From Kibdelosporangium sp040675465 (GTDB lineage Bacteria > Actinomycetota > Actinomycetes > Mycobacteriales > Pseudonocardiaceae): a stretch of 64,000 nt of DNA. The notes below the pieces were generated by a model that was not told where the DNA came from, made no database searches, and saw only the letters and a list, made by a program, of their open reading frames with translations. Positions 50,486-58,240 of the stretch are shown here, one piece after another. The position numbers were made by a program, and so were the translations under genes. The stretch covers positions 1 through 64,000 of the forward strand of contig NZ_JBFAPA010000018.1 in assembly GCF_040675465.1 (NCBI RefSeq). Direction: 5' to 3'. Each line of letters starts with the position of its first letter. The stretch's first letter is position 1.

Positions 50486-51136
50486 GTGCCCGACCGAATA
50501 CCGACTCCGATCAGCGAGGCCAAGACCGGCGCATCCGGCGCCGAGACAGCCTCGCTGGTAGCGCTGTCCGCGCATCCAGACGCGGAGCGGCGCACGGCGT
50601 CGACAGGCCTGCCCGTGCCCTGGGGTCGTCGCAGGGTTCTGTTACTCAACGCCACGTTCGAGCCGCTCACCGCGCTGCCCATGCGGCGTGCCGTCGTGCT
50701 CGTGGTGTGTGGCAAGGCCGAAGTCGTGCACGGTGATCCGACCGGACTGCTGATGCATTCGGCCACGTCGAGCGTGGAGATCCCCTCGGTGATCCGGCTC
50801 AGTAACTACGTACGCGTACCGTATCGCGGCCGGGTGCCGCTGACGCGGGCCGGTCTGATGCACCGTGACCGGTATCGATGCGCGTACTGCGGCGGCCGGG
50901 CGGAGACGATCGACCATGTGGTCCCACGCAGCCGTGGCGGACCTCACACCTGGCAGAACTGCGTGGCGAGCTGCGCGAAGTGCAACCACCGCAAGGCGGA
51001 CAAACTGTTGTCGGAGCTGGGGTGGCGCCTGCGTGTAGTACCCGCTGCGCCACGAGGGCCACACTGGCGGTTGCTCGCCGGTGTGGCTGACGCGGACCCG
51101 CTCTGGCTGCCCTACCTGGGCGAGCCGGCGGCTTAG
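50486..51136 (+). CDS. HNH endonuclease domain protein
   Basis: A 216-aa protein with an N-terminal region RVLLLNATFEPLTALPMRRA and VVLVVCGKAEVVH found in a common actinobacterial HNH family, then the HNH domain at ~130-180: RYRCAYCGGRAETIDHVVPR, SRGGPHTWQNCVASCAKCNH RKADK. Two CxxC pairs bind zinc and the DHVVPRSRGG/NHRK residues form the active site. GTG 50486 follows GGAGG at 7 bp. Its TAG stop overlaps the stop of the GTRVT-repeat gene on the other strand. Target DNA is unknown. Confidence 0.9.
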   Translation: MPDRIPTPISEAKTGASGAETASLVALSAHPDAERRTASTGLPVPWGRRRVLLLNATFEPLTALPMRRAVVLVVCGKAEVVHGDPTGLLMHSATSSVEIPSVIRLSNYVRVPYRGRVPLTRAGLMHRDRYRCAYCGGRAETIDHVVPRSRGGPHTWQNCVASCAKCNHRKADKLLSELGWRLRVVPAAPRGPHWRLLAGVADADPLWLPYLGEPAA

Positions 51137-51636
51137 GCGGCGGTGACGCGAGTACCCGCGGTGACCCTGGTCCCGCGGGTCACTCGGGTGCCGCGCGTGA
51201 CGCGGGTGCCGGACGTGACCCGGGTACCGCGGGTGACACGGGTACCGGCGGTCACGCGGGTGCCACGGGTGACCCGGGTACCGCGAGTGACGCGGGTGCC
51301 CGCCGTGACGCGGGTGCCTTCGAAGAGGGACGTGACGCGCGTGCCCTCGGCCAGGGCCGTCACGCGAGTGCCCTCGGTGAGCGCGGTGACCCGGGTGCCC
51401 TCGGTCAGAGCAGTGACGCGGGTACCGCGAGTAACCCTGGTGCCCTCGTGCGCCGTGACGCGCGTGCCCGCCGCTGAGCTGCTGGAGCAGGCGGTCACCC
51501 TGGTGCCGCGGGTGACGCGAGTGCCCCGCGTGACGCGAGTGCCGGCAGTGACCCGAGTGCCCTCCGCGGAGCCATCACACAGAGCAGCAATACGAGCGGT
51601 GAAGGTCGCCTGATCGGGGGTCGGCATCGTGGTCAT
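51133..51636 (-). CDS. GTRVT tandem-repeat protein of unknown function
   Basis: A 167-aa protein with a 25-residue head (ending AALCDGSAE) followed by 20 copies of GTRVT. Most copies are spaced by one residue (A, R or S), giving a six-residue period; copies 4-10 carry longer inserts (ACSSSSAA, AHE, ALTE twice, ALAE, SLFE). ATG 51636 is preceded on its strand by AGGAGG at 8 bp. The minus strand is the coding one: three repeats use AGG for the central Arg, which is silent here but would change Arg to Leu in the plus-strand reading. V-T-x-G-T-R is close to the hexapeptide pattern of left-handed beta-helices, and Arg at fixed spacing would give a positive face. No family, signal peptide or TM helix is recognised. 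Alternatives include a multi-core peptide precursor or nucleic-acid-binding protein. Confidence 0.8.
   Translation of the reverse strand: MTTMPTPDQATFTARIAALCDGSAEGTRVTAGTRVTRGTRVTRGTRVTACSSSSAAGTRVTAHEGTRVTRGTRVTALTEGTRVTALTEGTRVTALAEGTRVTSLFEGTRVTAGTRVTRGTRVTRGTRVTAGTRVTRGTRVTSGTRVTRGTRVTRGTRVTAGTRVTAA
51136..51561 (-). repeat. 18-bp-period coding repeat array
   Basis: The DNA encoding the GTRVT units repeats about every 18 bp (27 bp in the middle section). Units differ at most third positions (GGC/GGT/GGG, CGG/CGC/CGT/AGG, GTC/GTG/GTA, ACC/ACG/ACT) while the peptide stays constant. The array is therefore old and held by selection on the protein rather than freshly duplicated. Confidence 0.9.
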
Positions 51637-52013
51637 GTCGGGGCCTCCTCGTGACTAAAACGTGAGAAGTGTGCTGAGAGCGGGTTCCGCAAGGTCCGTA
51701 CAGGTGAAAGCTAAGAGGGTTCAAGGCTACTGGCAAGCCGTCAAGTCGGTGCACCCGTCCAAAAATCAACCGTTGCCCCCGTTCGCCAGGCCATGCTGGT
51801 CCGGCCGTCGGACACAACCGGCCAGCACTTGGCGCATATGGGTTACCAAGCAAGCAGGAAGTCCAGCTATTTGGGATGCATAACAGACCAAATCCGCGCT
51901 GGGAGCGGTTCCGGGCGGGGTGTGGCACCGGACACAGTGGCCACCGGGTGATCTTGGACTTCAGGGGTGGCCCGACAATCTGCGGCAGTGGCCCGTCGGC
52001 TACCTTTACCGAT
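51637..52013. promoter_or_regulatory. Divergent intergenic region upstream of GTRVT and ctaJ-like genes
   Basis: A 377-bp spacer, AT-richer than its surroundings, with no supported gene. On the minus strand TTGAAC (51724-51719) and TACGGA (51700-51695) at 18-bp spacing could be a promoter for the repeat gene. On the plus strand TACCTT at 52001-52006 lies 7 bp before the GTG of the ctaJ-like gene, as in a leaderless transcript. Both are weak matches. Confidence 0.35.
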
Positions 52014-52283
52014 GTGAGCTTGGTCGAGACCGTTCTTGTCTTCGTGGCGATCCCGGGGGCCATCTATGGCGTCGTGGCGCTGCTGACGTTGCGTGTGCGC
52101 GCGTCCAAGACGCCCAGGTACCGGCCCGGACAGGACTGGGACTACCCGCCCGTCTGGTGGACCGCGAACCCGGAAGGCGCCCAGCCGGTGCCGGTGGTTG
52201 CCGGAGACGCCGGAGACACAGTGGCCGAAGACTCCGCGTCGAACACGCGGACCGCGTGGGGAGGTGCCCGTGGCAGCTGGTGA
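52014..52283 (+). CDS. ctaJ: CtaJ-like small subunit of aa3 cytochrome oxidase
   Basis: An 89-aa protein with one N-terminal membrane helix (VETVLVFVAIPGAIYGVVAL) followed by YRPGQDWDYPPVWWTANPEG. This arrangement, a short TM then the Tyr/Pro/Trp-rich WDYPPVWWTANPEG stretch, is characteristic of the small subunit called CtaJ in the mycobacterial respiratory supercomplex. The assignment is from memory of that family. GTG 52014 may be leaderless. It overlaps the next gene by 14 bp. Confidence 0.75.
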   Translation: MSLVETVLVFVAIPGAIYGVVALLTLRVRASKTPRYRPGQDWDYPPVWWTANPEGAQPVPVVAGDAGDTVAEDSASNTRTAWGGARGSW

Positions 52284-52755
52284 GGTCGTCAAGGCGGGAC
52301 CGGTCATCGACGAGTCCCAGCTCCCGGCCGGGACGGTGCTGACCCACACCGGCCGGTTGTCCGTGGCCAGGGCGTACGAGCTGGCCACTCCCGAGCTGCC
52401 GTTCACGCCGGTGCAGCTGGCCCGGCTGGACGAGGCGCTGACCCTGTCCAGCCGCGCCACCGGCCTGCGCTTCAGCATCTACCTCGGCGCGCTGGGCAAG
52501 GACACCCGTGCGGAGGCGGAGAGCCTGCACGCGGGCTCGGCCGAGGACGTGAGCCACTCGGTGCTGATCGCGGTGTCCCCGGGACAGCGCGCGGTCGAGC
52601 TGGTCACCGGCCACGAGGCCCACCTGCGGCTGCCCGACCGCGGCTGCAAGCTGGCCGTGATGAGCATGGTCGCGTCCTTCAAGGAGGGCGACCTGGTCGG
52701 CGGCCTGGTGAGCGGCCTGCGGATGCTCTCCGACCAGGCCGGCTCCAGCAAGTAA
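52270..52755 (+). CDS. DUF5130-like protein (TPM-related)
   Basis: A 161-aa soluble protein: FTPVQLARLDEALTLSSRAT, GLRFSIYLGALGKDTRAEAE, VLIAVSPGQRAVELVTGHEA and CKLAVMSMVASFKEGDLVGG. The pattern resembles the DUF5130/TPM-like family common next to respiratory genes in Actinobacteria. GTG 52270 is placed 7 bp after GGGGAGG; GTG 52264 is possible. It overlaps the ctaJ-like gene and ends before a strong terminator. Function unknown. Confidence 0.75.
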   Translation: MAAGEVVKAGPVIDESQLPAGTVLTHTGRLSVARAYELATPELPFTPVQLARLDEALTLSSRATGLRFSIYLGALGKDTRAEAESLHAGSAEDVSHSVLIAVSPGQRAVELVTGHEAHLRLPDRGCKLAVMSMVASFKEGDLVGGLVSGLRMLSDQAGSSK

Positions 52756-52770
52756 GACCCCCGGACGACG

Positions 52771-52800
52771 AAGGGCCCCGCTCACCCGAGCGGGGCCCTT
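52771..52800. terminator. Strong bidirectional hairpin terminator
   Basis: AAGGGCCCCGCT (52771-52782) pairs perfectly with AGCGGGGCCCTT (52789-52800) around a 6-base loop. It lies between the convergent DUF5130-like gene and pepN and serves both. Confidence 0.93.
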
Positions 52801-52807
52801 TCGCAGG

Positions 52808-55372
52808 TCAGTGCTGCTGGTCGAACTCGCGGGCGGCCAGGGCGCGCACGATGCCCGCGCGGCCCTCGGACACCAGGCGGCGCAGGGCGGGCGGGCGCTC
52901 CTCGGCCAGCCACAGGTCGGCCGCCTCGACCGTGCTCTGGTCGACCTTCCAGGCCGGGAACAGGCCGAGCACCATCGACTGGGCCCGCTCGCTGGAACGG
53001 CGCTCCCAGACGCCGGCCACGTCCTCGAAGTACTTCTCGGCGTACCCGCCGATCAGCTGCTTCTGGCCGGGGTGCGAGAAGCCCATGATGATCGCCTCGT
53101 TGATGGCGTTGGGCAGCTCGTCGTCGTGGATCGCCCGGCGCCACGCCTCGGCCTTGGCCTCCGCGGTCGGCCGCAGCGCCATGGCCCGCTCGGCGTGCCG
53201 CTTGCCGGTCGCGGTCGAGTCGCGCTCCAGCTCGGCCTCGATCTCCGGCGCGCCCGCGGCACCGTGCGCCACGAGCGTGGTCAGCAGGCGCCAACGCTGG
53301 TCGGTGTCCACGACCAGGCCCGGCAGCGGGGCCGAGCCGTCGAACCAGCCGCGGACCAGCTCGACCTTGGCCTCGTCCAGCACCGACGAGGCCAGCGACG
53401 ACACGTAGGCCAGCTGGTGGTCCGAGCCGGGCTCGGCGGACTGGACCAGCTCGACGAGCTTGTCCGTCAGCAGCCGCCAGCCCTCCGGCGCCCACGCCGG
53501 GTCCGCGTACGACGACAGCGCGGTCTGCGCCTGCAGCAGCAGCCGCTGCACCACGCCGACCTCGGTCTCCGCGTGCACGCCGTTGATCACCAGGGCCACG
53601 AAGTCGCGGGCCTTGAGCTCGGCCTCCCGGGTCATCTCCCAGGCGGCCGACCAGCACAACGTGCGGGGCAGCGGCTCCTCGATGTCCGCGATCCGGTCGA
53701 TCAGCGTCTCCAGCGAGGTCGGGTCCAGCCGCATCGTGCAGTAGGTCAGGTCGTCCTCGTTGACCAGGACCAGCTTGCCGCGCGGCACGCCCACCATCTC
53801 GGGCACGTCGGTGCGGGCGCCGTCCACGTCGACCTCGACGCGGTGCGTGCGCACGACCTTGCCGTCCACGTCGTCGTACACGCCGATCGCGACCCGGTGG
53901 GTGCGCAGCTCGCCGGCCCCCGGCTTCGCGCCGCCCTGGGCCACGGCGAACTCGGTGAACTTGTTCTCCGCGTCGACCTTGAACGACGGGCTGAGCGAGT
54001 TCAGGCCGGTCGTCTCCAGCCACTGGGCGCTCCACCAGGACAGGTCCCGGCCGGAGGCCTCCTCCAGCGCGCTGAGCAGGTCGGCCAGGGTGGCGTTGCC
54101 CCAGGCGTGCTTGGCGAAGTACACCCGCAGGCCGGACAGGAAGTTGTTCTCACCCACATAGGCCACGAGCTGCTTGAGCACGCTGGCGCCCTTGGCGTAG
54201 GTGATGCCGTCGAAGTTGACCTCGACCGCCTGCAGGTCCGGGATGTCCGCGGCGACCGGGTGCGTGGACGGCAGCTGGTCCTGCCGGTAGGCCCAGGACT
54301 TCTCGATGTTGGCGAAGCCGGTCCAGGCTGCCTTGTACTCGGTGGCCTCGGCCTGGGCGAGCACGCTGGCGAAGGTGGCGAACGACTCGTTCAGCCACAG
54401 GTCGTCCCACCAGCGCATGGTGACCAGGTCGCCGAACCACATGTGCGCCATCTCGTGCAGCAGCGTCTCGTTGCGCCGCTGGTACATGTACCGGGTGACG
54501 CGGCTGCGGAAGACGTAGTCCTCCAGGAACGTCACCGCGCCCGCGTTCTCCATCGCGCCCGCGTTGAACTCCGGCACGAACAGCTGGTCGTACTTGCCGA
54601 ACGGGTAGCGGACGCCGAACGACCGGTGGTAGAACGCGAAACCCTGCTTGGTCTCGGTGAACAGCCGCTCGTGGTCCATGTGCGGGGCCAGCGAGGCGCG
54701 GCAGTAGATGCCGAGCGGGATGTCCTGCTCGCCCTCCTCGGTGAACACGTCACGCCACTCCGCGTACGGACCGGCGATCAGCGCCACCAGGTAGGTGGAC
54801 ATCGGCTTGGTGGTCTCGAAGTGCCTGCGGACCGCACCGCCCTCGGTGTCCTCGGCGGACTCGACCGGCGCGTTGGAGATGACCTTCCAGTCCTCCGGCG
54901 CGGTCACCGTCAGCGTGTAGACCGCCTTGAGGTCGGGCTGGTCGAAGCAGGTGAACATGCGCTTGGCGTCGGCGGTCTCGAACTGCGTGTACAGGTACAC
55001 GCTGTTGTCCACCGGGTCGACGAACCGGTGCAGGCCCTCGCCGGTGTTCATGTACCGGCACTGCGCGTGCACCACGAGCTCGTTGTTCTCGGCCAGGTCC
55101 GGCAGCTGGATGCCGTCGTCCTCGCGGTAGCCGGACACGTCCAGCTCCACGCCGTTGAGGGTGGCCGAGTCGATCGACGCGGCGATGATGTCGATCCAGG
55201 TCGAGGCGCCTGCCTCGAGGCTGCGGAAGCGGACTGTGGTCCTGGACGCGAAGACCGTGTCGCCCGGCTTGCCGCCACCGTCGGTCAGGTCCAGGTCTAT
55301 CTCGTAGGACTGGACCTCCAGCAGTTGCGCGCGCTGCTGGGCTTGGTCGCGGGTCAGGTTCGGGGCGGCCAC
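52808..55372 (-). CDS. pepN: Aminopeptidase N (M1 zinc metallopeptidase)
   Basis: An 854-aa cytoplasmic M1 peptidase. The substrate-recognition motif GAMENAGAVTF and zinc site HEMAHMWFGDLVTMRWWDDL WLNESFA (HExxH plus the Glu 18 residues on) are intact at about residues 265-325. The N-terminal beta domain (QSYEIDLDLTDGGGKPGDTV) and the helical C-terminal ERAP1-like domain (LVRGWFDGSAPLPGLVVDTD) are present. It removes N-terminal residues from peptides. GTG or ATG near 55372 gives the standard APNLTRDQAQQRAQL start of actinobacterial PepN. Confidence 0.96.
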   Translation of the reverse strand: MAAPNLTRDQAQQRAQLLEVQSYEIDLDLTDGGGKPGDTVFASRTTVRFRSLEAGASTWIDIIAASIDSATLNGVELDVSGYREDDGIQLPDLAENNELVVHAQCRYMNTGEGLHRFVDPVDNSVYLYTQFETADAKRMFTCFDQPDLKAVYTLTVTAPEDWKVISNAPVESAEDTEGGAVRRHFETTKPMSTYLVALIAGPYAEWRDVFTEEGEQDIPLGIYCRASLAPHMDHERLFTETKQGFAFYHRSFGVRYPFGKYDQLFVPEFNAGAMENAGAVTFLEDYVFRSRVTRYMYQRRNETLLHEMAHMWFGDLVTMRWWDDLWLNESFATFASVLAQAEATEYKAAWTGFANIEKSWAYRQDQLPSTHPVAADIPDLQAVEVNFDGITYAKGASVLKQLVAYVGENNFLSGLRVYFAKHAWGNATLADLLSALEEASGRDLSWWSAQWLETTGLNSLSPSFKVDAENKFTEFAVAQGGAKPGAGELRTHRVAIGVYDDVDGKVVRTHRVEVDVDGARTDVPEMVGVPRGKLVLVNEDDLTYCTMRLDPTSLETLIDRIADIEEPLPRTLCWSAAWEMTREAELKARDFVALVINGVHAETEVGVVQRLLLQAQTALSSYADPAWAPEGWRLLTDKLVELVQSAEPGSDHQLAYVSSLASSVLDEAKVELVRGWFDGSAPLPGLVVDTDQRWRLLTTLVAHGAAGAPEIEAELERDSTATGKRHAERAMALRPTAEAKAEAWRRAIHDDELPNAINEAIIMGFSHPGQKQLIGGYAEKYFEDVAGVWERRSSERAQSMVLGLFPAWKVDQSTVEAADLWLAEERPPALRRLVSEGRAGIVRALAAREFDQQH

Positions 55373-55461
55373 TGATCACCTCTGGTCGAGCTGGAAGTTG
55401 ACAACCGTATCCAATCACGGCCGGCGGGAAGATGTTGACGGCCGACAGGGTTGTGCAGAGC

Positions 55462-56079
55462 ATGAGCGCCCATGAAGCCACGACCAAGGTCGACTTCTAC
55501 TTCGACCCGGTCTGCCCGTTCGCCTGGATCTCGTCCCGCTGGATCCTCGAGGTCGAGAAGCACCGGGAGATCGACCTTCGGTTCCGGGTGATGAGCCTGT
55601 CCGTCCTCAACGAGGGCCGTGACCTGCCCGAGGACTACCGCAAGCTGATGGACCGCGCCTGGGCGCCGGTCCGTGTCGCCATCGCGGCCGCGGAGGCCAA
55701 GGGCGAGGAGGTGCTGCGCGACCTGTACACCGCGCTGGGCACCCGCATCCACAACGAGGGCCGTCAGGACCTCGAGGAGATCATCGCCGAGGCGCTGGCG
55801 GAGGTCGGCCTGCCCGCCGAGCTCGCCGAGGCGGCCAAGTCGGACAAGTACGACGAAGCGCTCCGCAAGAGCCACCACGAGGGCATGGACCCGGTCGGCA
55901 TGGACGTGGGCACGCCCACCATCCACATCGACGGCGTGGCGTTCTTCGGCCCGGTGCTCAACAAGATCCCGCGCGGCCAGGACGCGCTGAACATCTTCGA
56001 CGGGTCCCGCCTGCTGGCCGGCTACCCGAACTTCTTCGAGCTCAAGCGCACCCGCACGGGCGGGCTGGACTTCTCCTGA
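55462..56079 (+). CDS. Mycothiol-dependent nitroreductase, Rv2466c family (DsbA fold)
   Basis: A 205-aa DsbA-like thioredoxin-fold protein: VDFYFDPVCPFAWISSRWIL, APVRVAIAAAEAKGEEVLRD, ALRKSHHEGMDPVGMDVGTP, TIHIDGVAFFGPVLNKIPRG. It resembles Mycobacterium tuberculosis Rv2466c along its length (recalled, not searched). The active-site region reads CPFAW: the first Cys is kept, the second Cys position differs. Such enzymes use mycothiol to reduce nitro or disulfide substrates during oxidative stress. ATG 55462 is chosen on homology; the ribosome site is weak. Divergent from pepN; followed by a terminator. Confidence 0.9.
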   Translation: MSAHEATTKVDFYFDPVCPFAWISSRWILEVEKHREIDLRFRVMSLSVLNEGRDLPEDYRKLMDRAWAPVRVAIAAAEAKGEEVLRDLYTALGTRIHNEGRQDLEEIIAEALAEVGLPAELAEAAKSDKYDEALRKSHHEGMDPVGMDVGTPTIHIDGVAFFGPVLNKIPRGQDALNIFDGSRLLAGYPNFFELKRTRTGGLDFS

Positions 56080-56086
56080 GGGATTA

Positions 56087-56121
56087 GCCTCGGTGGTGAT
56101 CCGAACCACCGAGGCTTCTTT
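56087..56121 (+). terminator. Rho-independent terminator
   Basis: GCCTCGGTGGT (56087-56097) pairs with ACCACCGAGGC (56105-56115) around a 7-base loop, followed by TTCTTT. The 11-bp stem sits 8 bp after the Rv2466c-like stop codon. Confidence 0.9.
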
Positions 56122-56133
56122 AGGGAGAGACCA

Positions 56134-57564
56134 ATGGCGGCCCCTGTCACTTCGTTCACCGGCCATGTCATCGACGGCCAGCAGATCGACGGCTCGGGGG
56201 AGCGCATCGACGTCGTCAACCCGGCCACGGGCGAGGTGATCGCCACGGTCCCGGCCGGTACGGCGGCGGACGTGGACGCGGCCGTGCGCGCGGCGAACAC
56301 GGCTTTCCGGTCGTGGTCCGAGACTTCCGTCGCGGAGCGGGCCGGCGTGATCCGGCGCATCGCGGCCGAGCTGACCGCGCGGCGTGACGAGGTGGCCTCG
56401 ACGGTCACCGCCGAGATGGGCTCGCCGATCAGCTTCTCCCTGAACGTGCAGGCGAGTCTGCCCATCGGGGTGTCCACCGGGATCGCCGACCTGCTCGAGG
56501 GGGACTTCTCGTTCAGCGAGGAGATCGGCAACTCGCTGGTGCTGCGCGAACCCATCGGTGTGGTGGGCTGTATCACGCCGTGGAACTACCCATTGCACCA
56601 GATCGTGGCCAAGGTCGTGCCCGCGCTCGCCGCCGGGAACACCGTGGTGCTCAAGCCGAGCGAGATCACGCCGCTGACCGCTGGCCTGTTCATGGCGATC
56701 CTGGAGTCGGCCGGTGTGCCCGCCGGTGTGGTGAACCTGGTGCACGGCACCGGTCCCGTGGTCGGCGAGGCGTTGAGCGCGCACCCGGGGGTCGACATGA
56801 TCTCGTTCACCGGGTCGACCCGCGCCGGCAAGCTCGTCACCGCCGCGGCCGCCGGGACGGTCAAGCGGGTCGCGCTGGAGCTGGGTGGCAAGTCCGCCAA
56901 CGTGATCCTGGACGACGCGGACCTCGTCGCGGCCGTGAAGAAGGGCGTCGCGAACACGTACATCAACGGCGGCCAGACCTGCACCGCGTGGACCCGGATG
57001 ATCGTGCCCGCCGCGCAACACGACGAGATCGTCCGGCTGGCGGCGGACGCGGCGGCGAAGTACACCGTCGGCGACCCGGCCGACCAGGCCACCCGGATCG
57101 GCCCGATGTCTTCCACGGCACAGAAAAACCGCGTTCTGGGCTACATCAACAAGGGCATCGAGGAGGGCGCCACGCTCGCTTTCGGTGGCGCGGACACGAG
57201 TTCGCTGCCGTCGCCGGGCGCTTACGTTGCCCCGACGGTGTTCTCGAACGTCCGGCCGGAGATGGTGATCGCCCAGGAGGAGATCTTCGGGCCGGTGCTG
57301 TCGATCCTGCCGTACGAGACCGTCGACGAGGCCGTGGAGATCGCCAACTCGACGATCTACGGCCTCGCGGGCGCGGTGTTCTCCGGCGACCAGGACCGCG
57401 CTTTGGCTGTGGCCAAGCGGTTGCGCACCGGACAGGTCAGCGTGAACGGCGGCTCGTTCAACCCGCTCGCCCCGTTCGGCGGCTACAAGCAGTCCGGCAA
57501 CGGACGTGAGCTGGGCCGGTACGGGATCGAGGAGTTCACCGAGGTGAAGTCCATCCAGCTGTGA
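56134..57564 (+). CDS. NAD(P)-dependent aldehyde dehydrogenase
   Basis: A 476-aa ALDH. Visible are the Asn region VVGCITPWNYPLHQIVAKVV, the glycine motif ISFTGSTRAGKLV, the general base Glu in ALELGGKSANVI, the catalytic Cys in NGGQTCTAWTRM and EEIFGPVLSILPYE. It oxidises an aldehyde to an acid; the substrate is not evident. ATG 56134 follows GGGAGAG at 5 bp. It overlaps the convergent metallo-beta-lactamase-fold gene by 29 nt. Confidence 0.95.
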   Translation: MAAPVTSFTGHVIDGQQIDGSGERIDVVNPATGEVIATVPAGTAADVDAAVRAANTAFRSWSETSVAERAGVIRRIAAELTARRDEVASTVTAEMGSPISFSLNVQASLPIGVSTGIADLLEGDFSFSEEIGNSLVLREPIGVVGCITPWNYPLHQIVAKVVPALAAGNTVVLKPSEITPLTAGLFMAILESAGVPAGVVNLVHGTGPVVGEALSAHPGVDMISFTGSTRAGKLVTAAAAGTVKRVALELGGKSANVILDDADLVAAVKKGVANTYINGGQTCTAWTRMIVPAAQHDEIVRLAADAAAKYTVGDPADQATRIGPMSSTAQKNRVLGYINKGIEEGATLAFGGADTSSLPSPGAYVAPTVFSNVRPEMVIAQEEIFGPVLSILPYETVDEAVEIANSTIYGLAGAVFSGDQDRALAVAKRLRTGQVSVNGGSFNPLAPFGGYKQSGNGRELGRYGIEEFTEVKSIQL

Positions 57565-58240
57565 ATCGTCCACTGCTGAGGATTTCCCGTTGGGCGGCAA
57601 CGAAGTTCGCGCCGACGGGGTAGCCGTGACCGGGGACGACGACCTCAGGTTCCAGCGCCAGCAACGCTTCCAGCGCCTGCGGCCATGAGCCGGCGTCGCC
57701 GTCCCCGAACGACTCCTCGATGAACTCGGGCACCTCGACGAGGTCGCCCGCGAAGACGACGTCTACGTCGGGCACGTGCACGACCACGTCGTCGAACGAG
57801 TGCGCGGGCCCGAAGTGGTGCAGCACAACGGTTCTACCGCCGACATCCAGTTCCGCGCGTTCGGTGAAGAACTTCGTCGGCCCGGCGATGGTCGTCGTCT
57901 CGATGGCGCGCGCGATGTCCTCTTTGCCCTCCGCGCGGTACTTCTCGGCCCACGTGGCCTGTTCGCCCGGGTTGATCCGGAAGCCCTCGTGCGCCCAGAC
58001 GTCACACGGCAGGAACTCGGCCGTGCCGTAGTAGTGGTCGAAATGCGGGTGTGTCAGCACGACCTGCCACGGATGCGGTGTGATCTCTCTGACCGCTGCC
58101 TTCAGCTCGGCGCCCTGGACGCGGTCGCCGCGCGTGTCGATCACCAGGCAGGCGCCGTCGCCGACGACCAGTCCCGTGGTCAGGTCGAGCTCCTCGTGCC
58201 GCCGCGCGTACACCCCGGCCGCGACCTCGGTCCAGGTCAC
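57536..58240 (-). CDS. Metallo-beta-lactamase-fold hydrolase
   Basis: A 234-aa MBL-fold protein with zinc ligands in order: LTHPHFDHYYGTAEF (HxHxDH), PAHSFDDVVVHVP, FAGDLVE and VVPGHGYPVG. Small stand-alone MBL hydrolases of this type act on lactones, thioesters or glutathione/mycothiol adducts; specificity is open. GTG 58238-58240 overlaps the stop of the ComB-like gene as GTGA. The 3' end overlaps the aldehyde dehydrogenase in antisense. Confidence 0.92.
   Translation of the reverse strand: MTWTEVAAGVYARRHEELDLTTGLVVGDGACLVIDTRGDRVQGAELKAAVREITPHPWQVVLTHPHFDHYYGTAEFLPCDVWAHEGFRINPGEQATWAEKYRAEGKEDIARAIETTTIAGPTKFFTERAELDVGGRTVVLHHFGPAHSFDDVVVHVPDVDVVFAGDLVEVPEFIEESFGDGDAGSWPQALEALLALEPEVVVPGHGYPVGANFVAAQREILSSGRFTAGWTSPR

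Noticed and set aside
51136..51561. CRISPR array or minisatellite
   Set aside because: Units are 18-27 bp with no unique spacers, and sequence variation is at third codon positions, so it is a protein-coding repeat.
51143..51613. Plus-strand VTRVP-repeat protein
   Set aside because: Three repeats read VTLVP on this strand where the minus strand stays GTRVT by synonymous codons, and only the minus strand has a good ribosome site.
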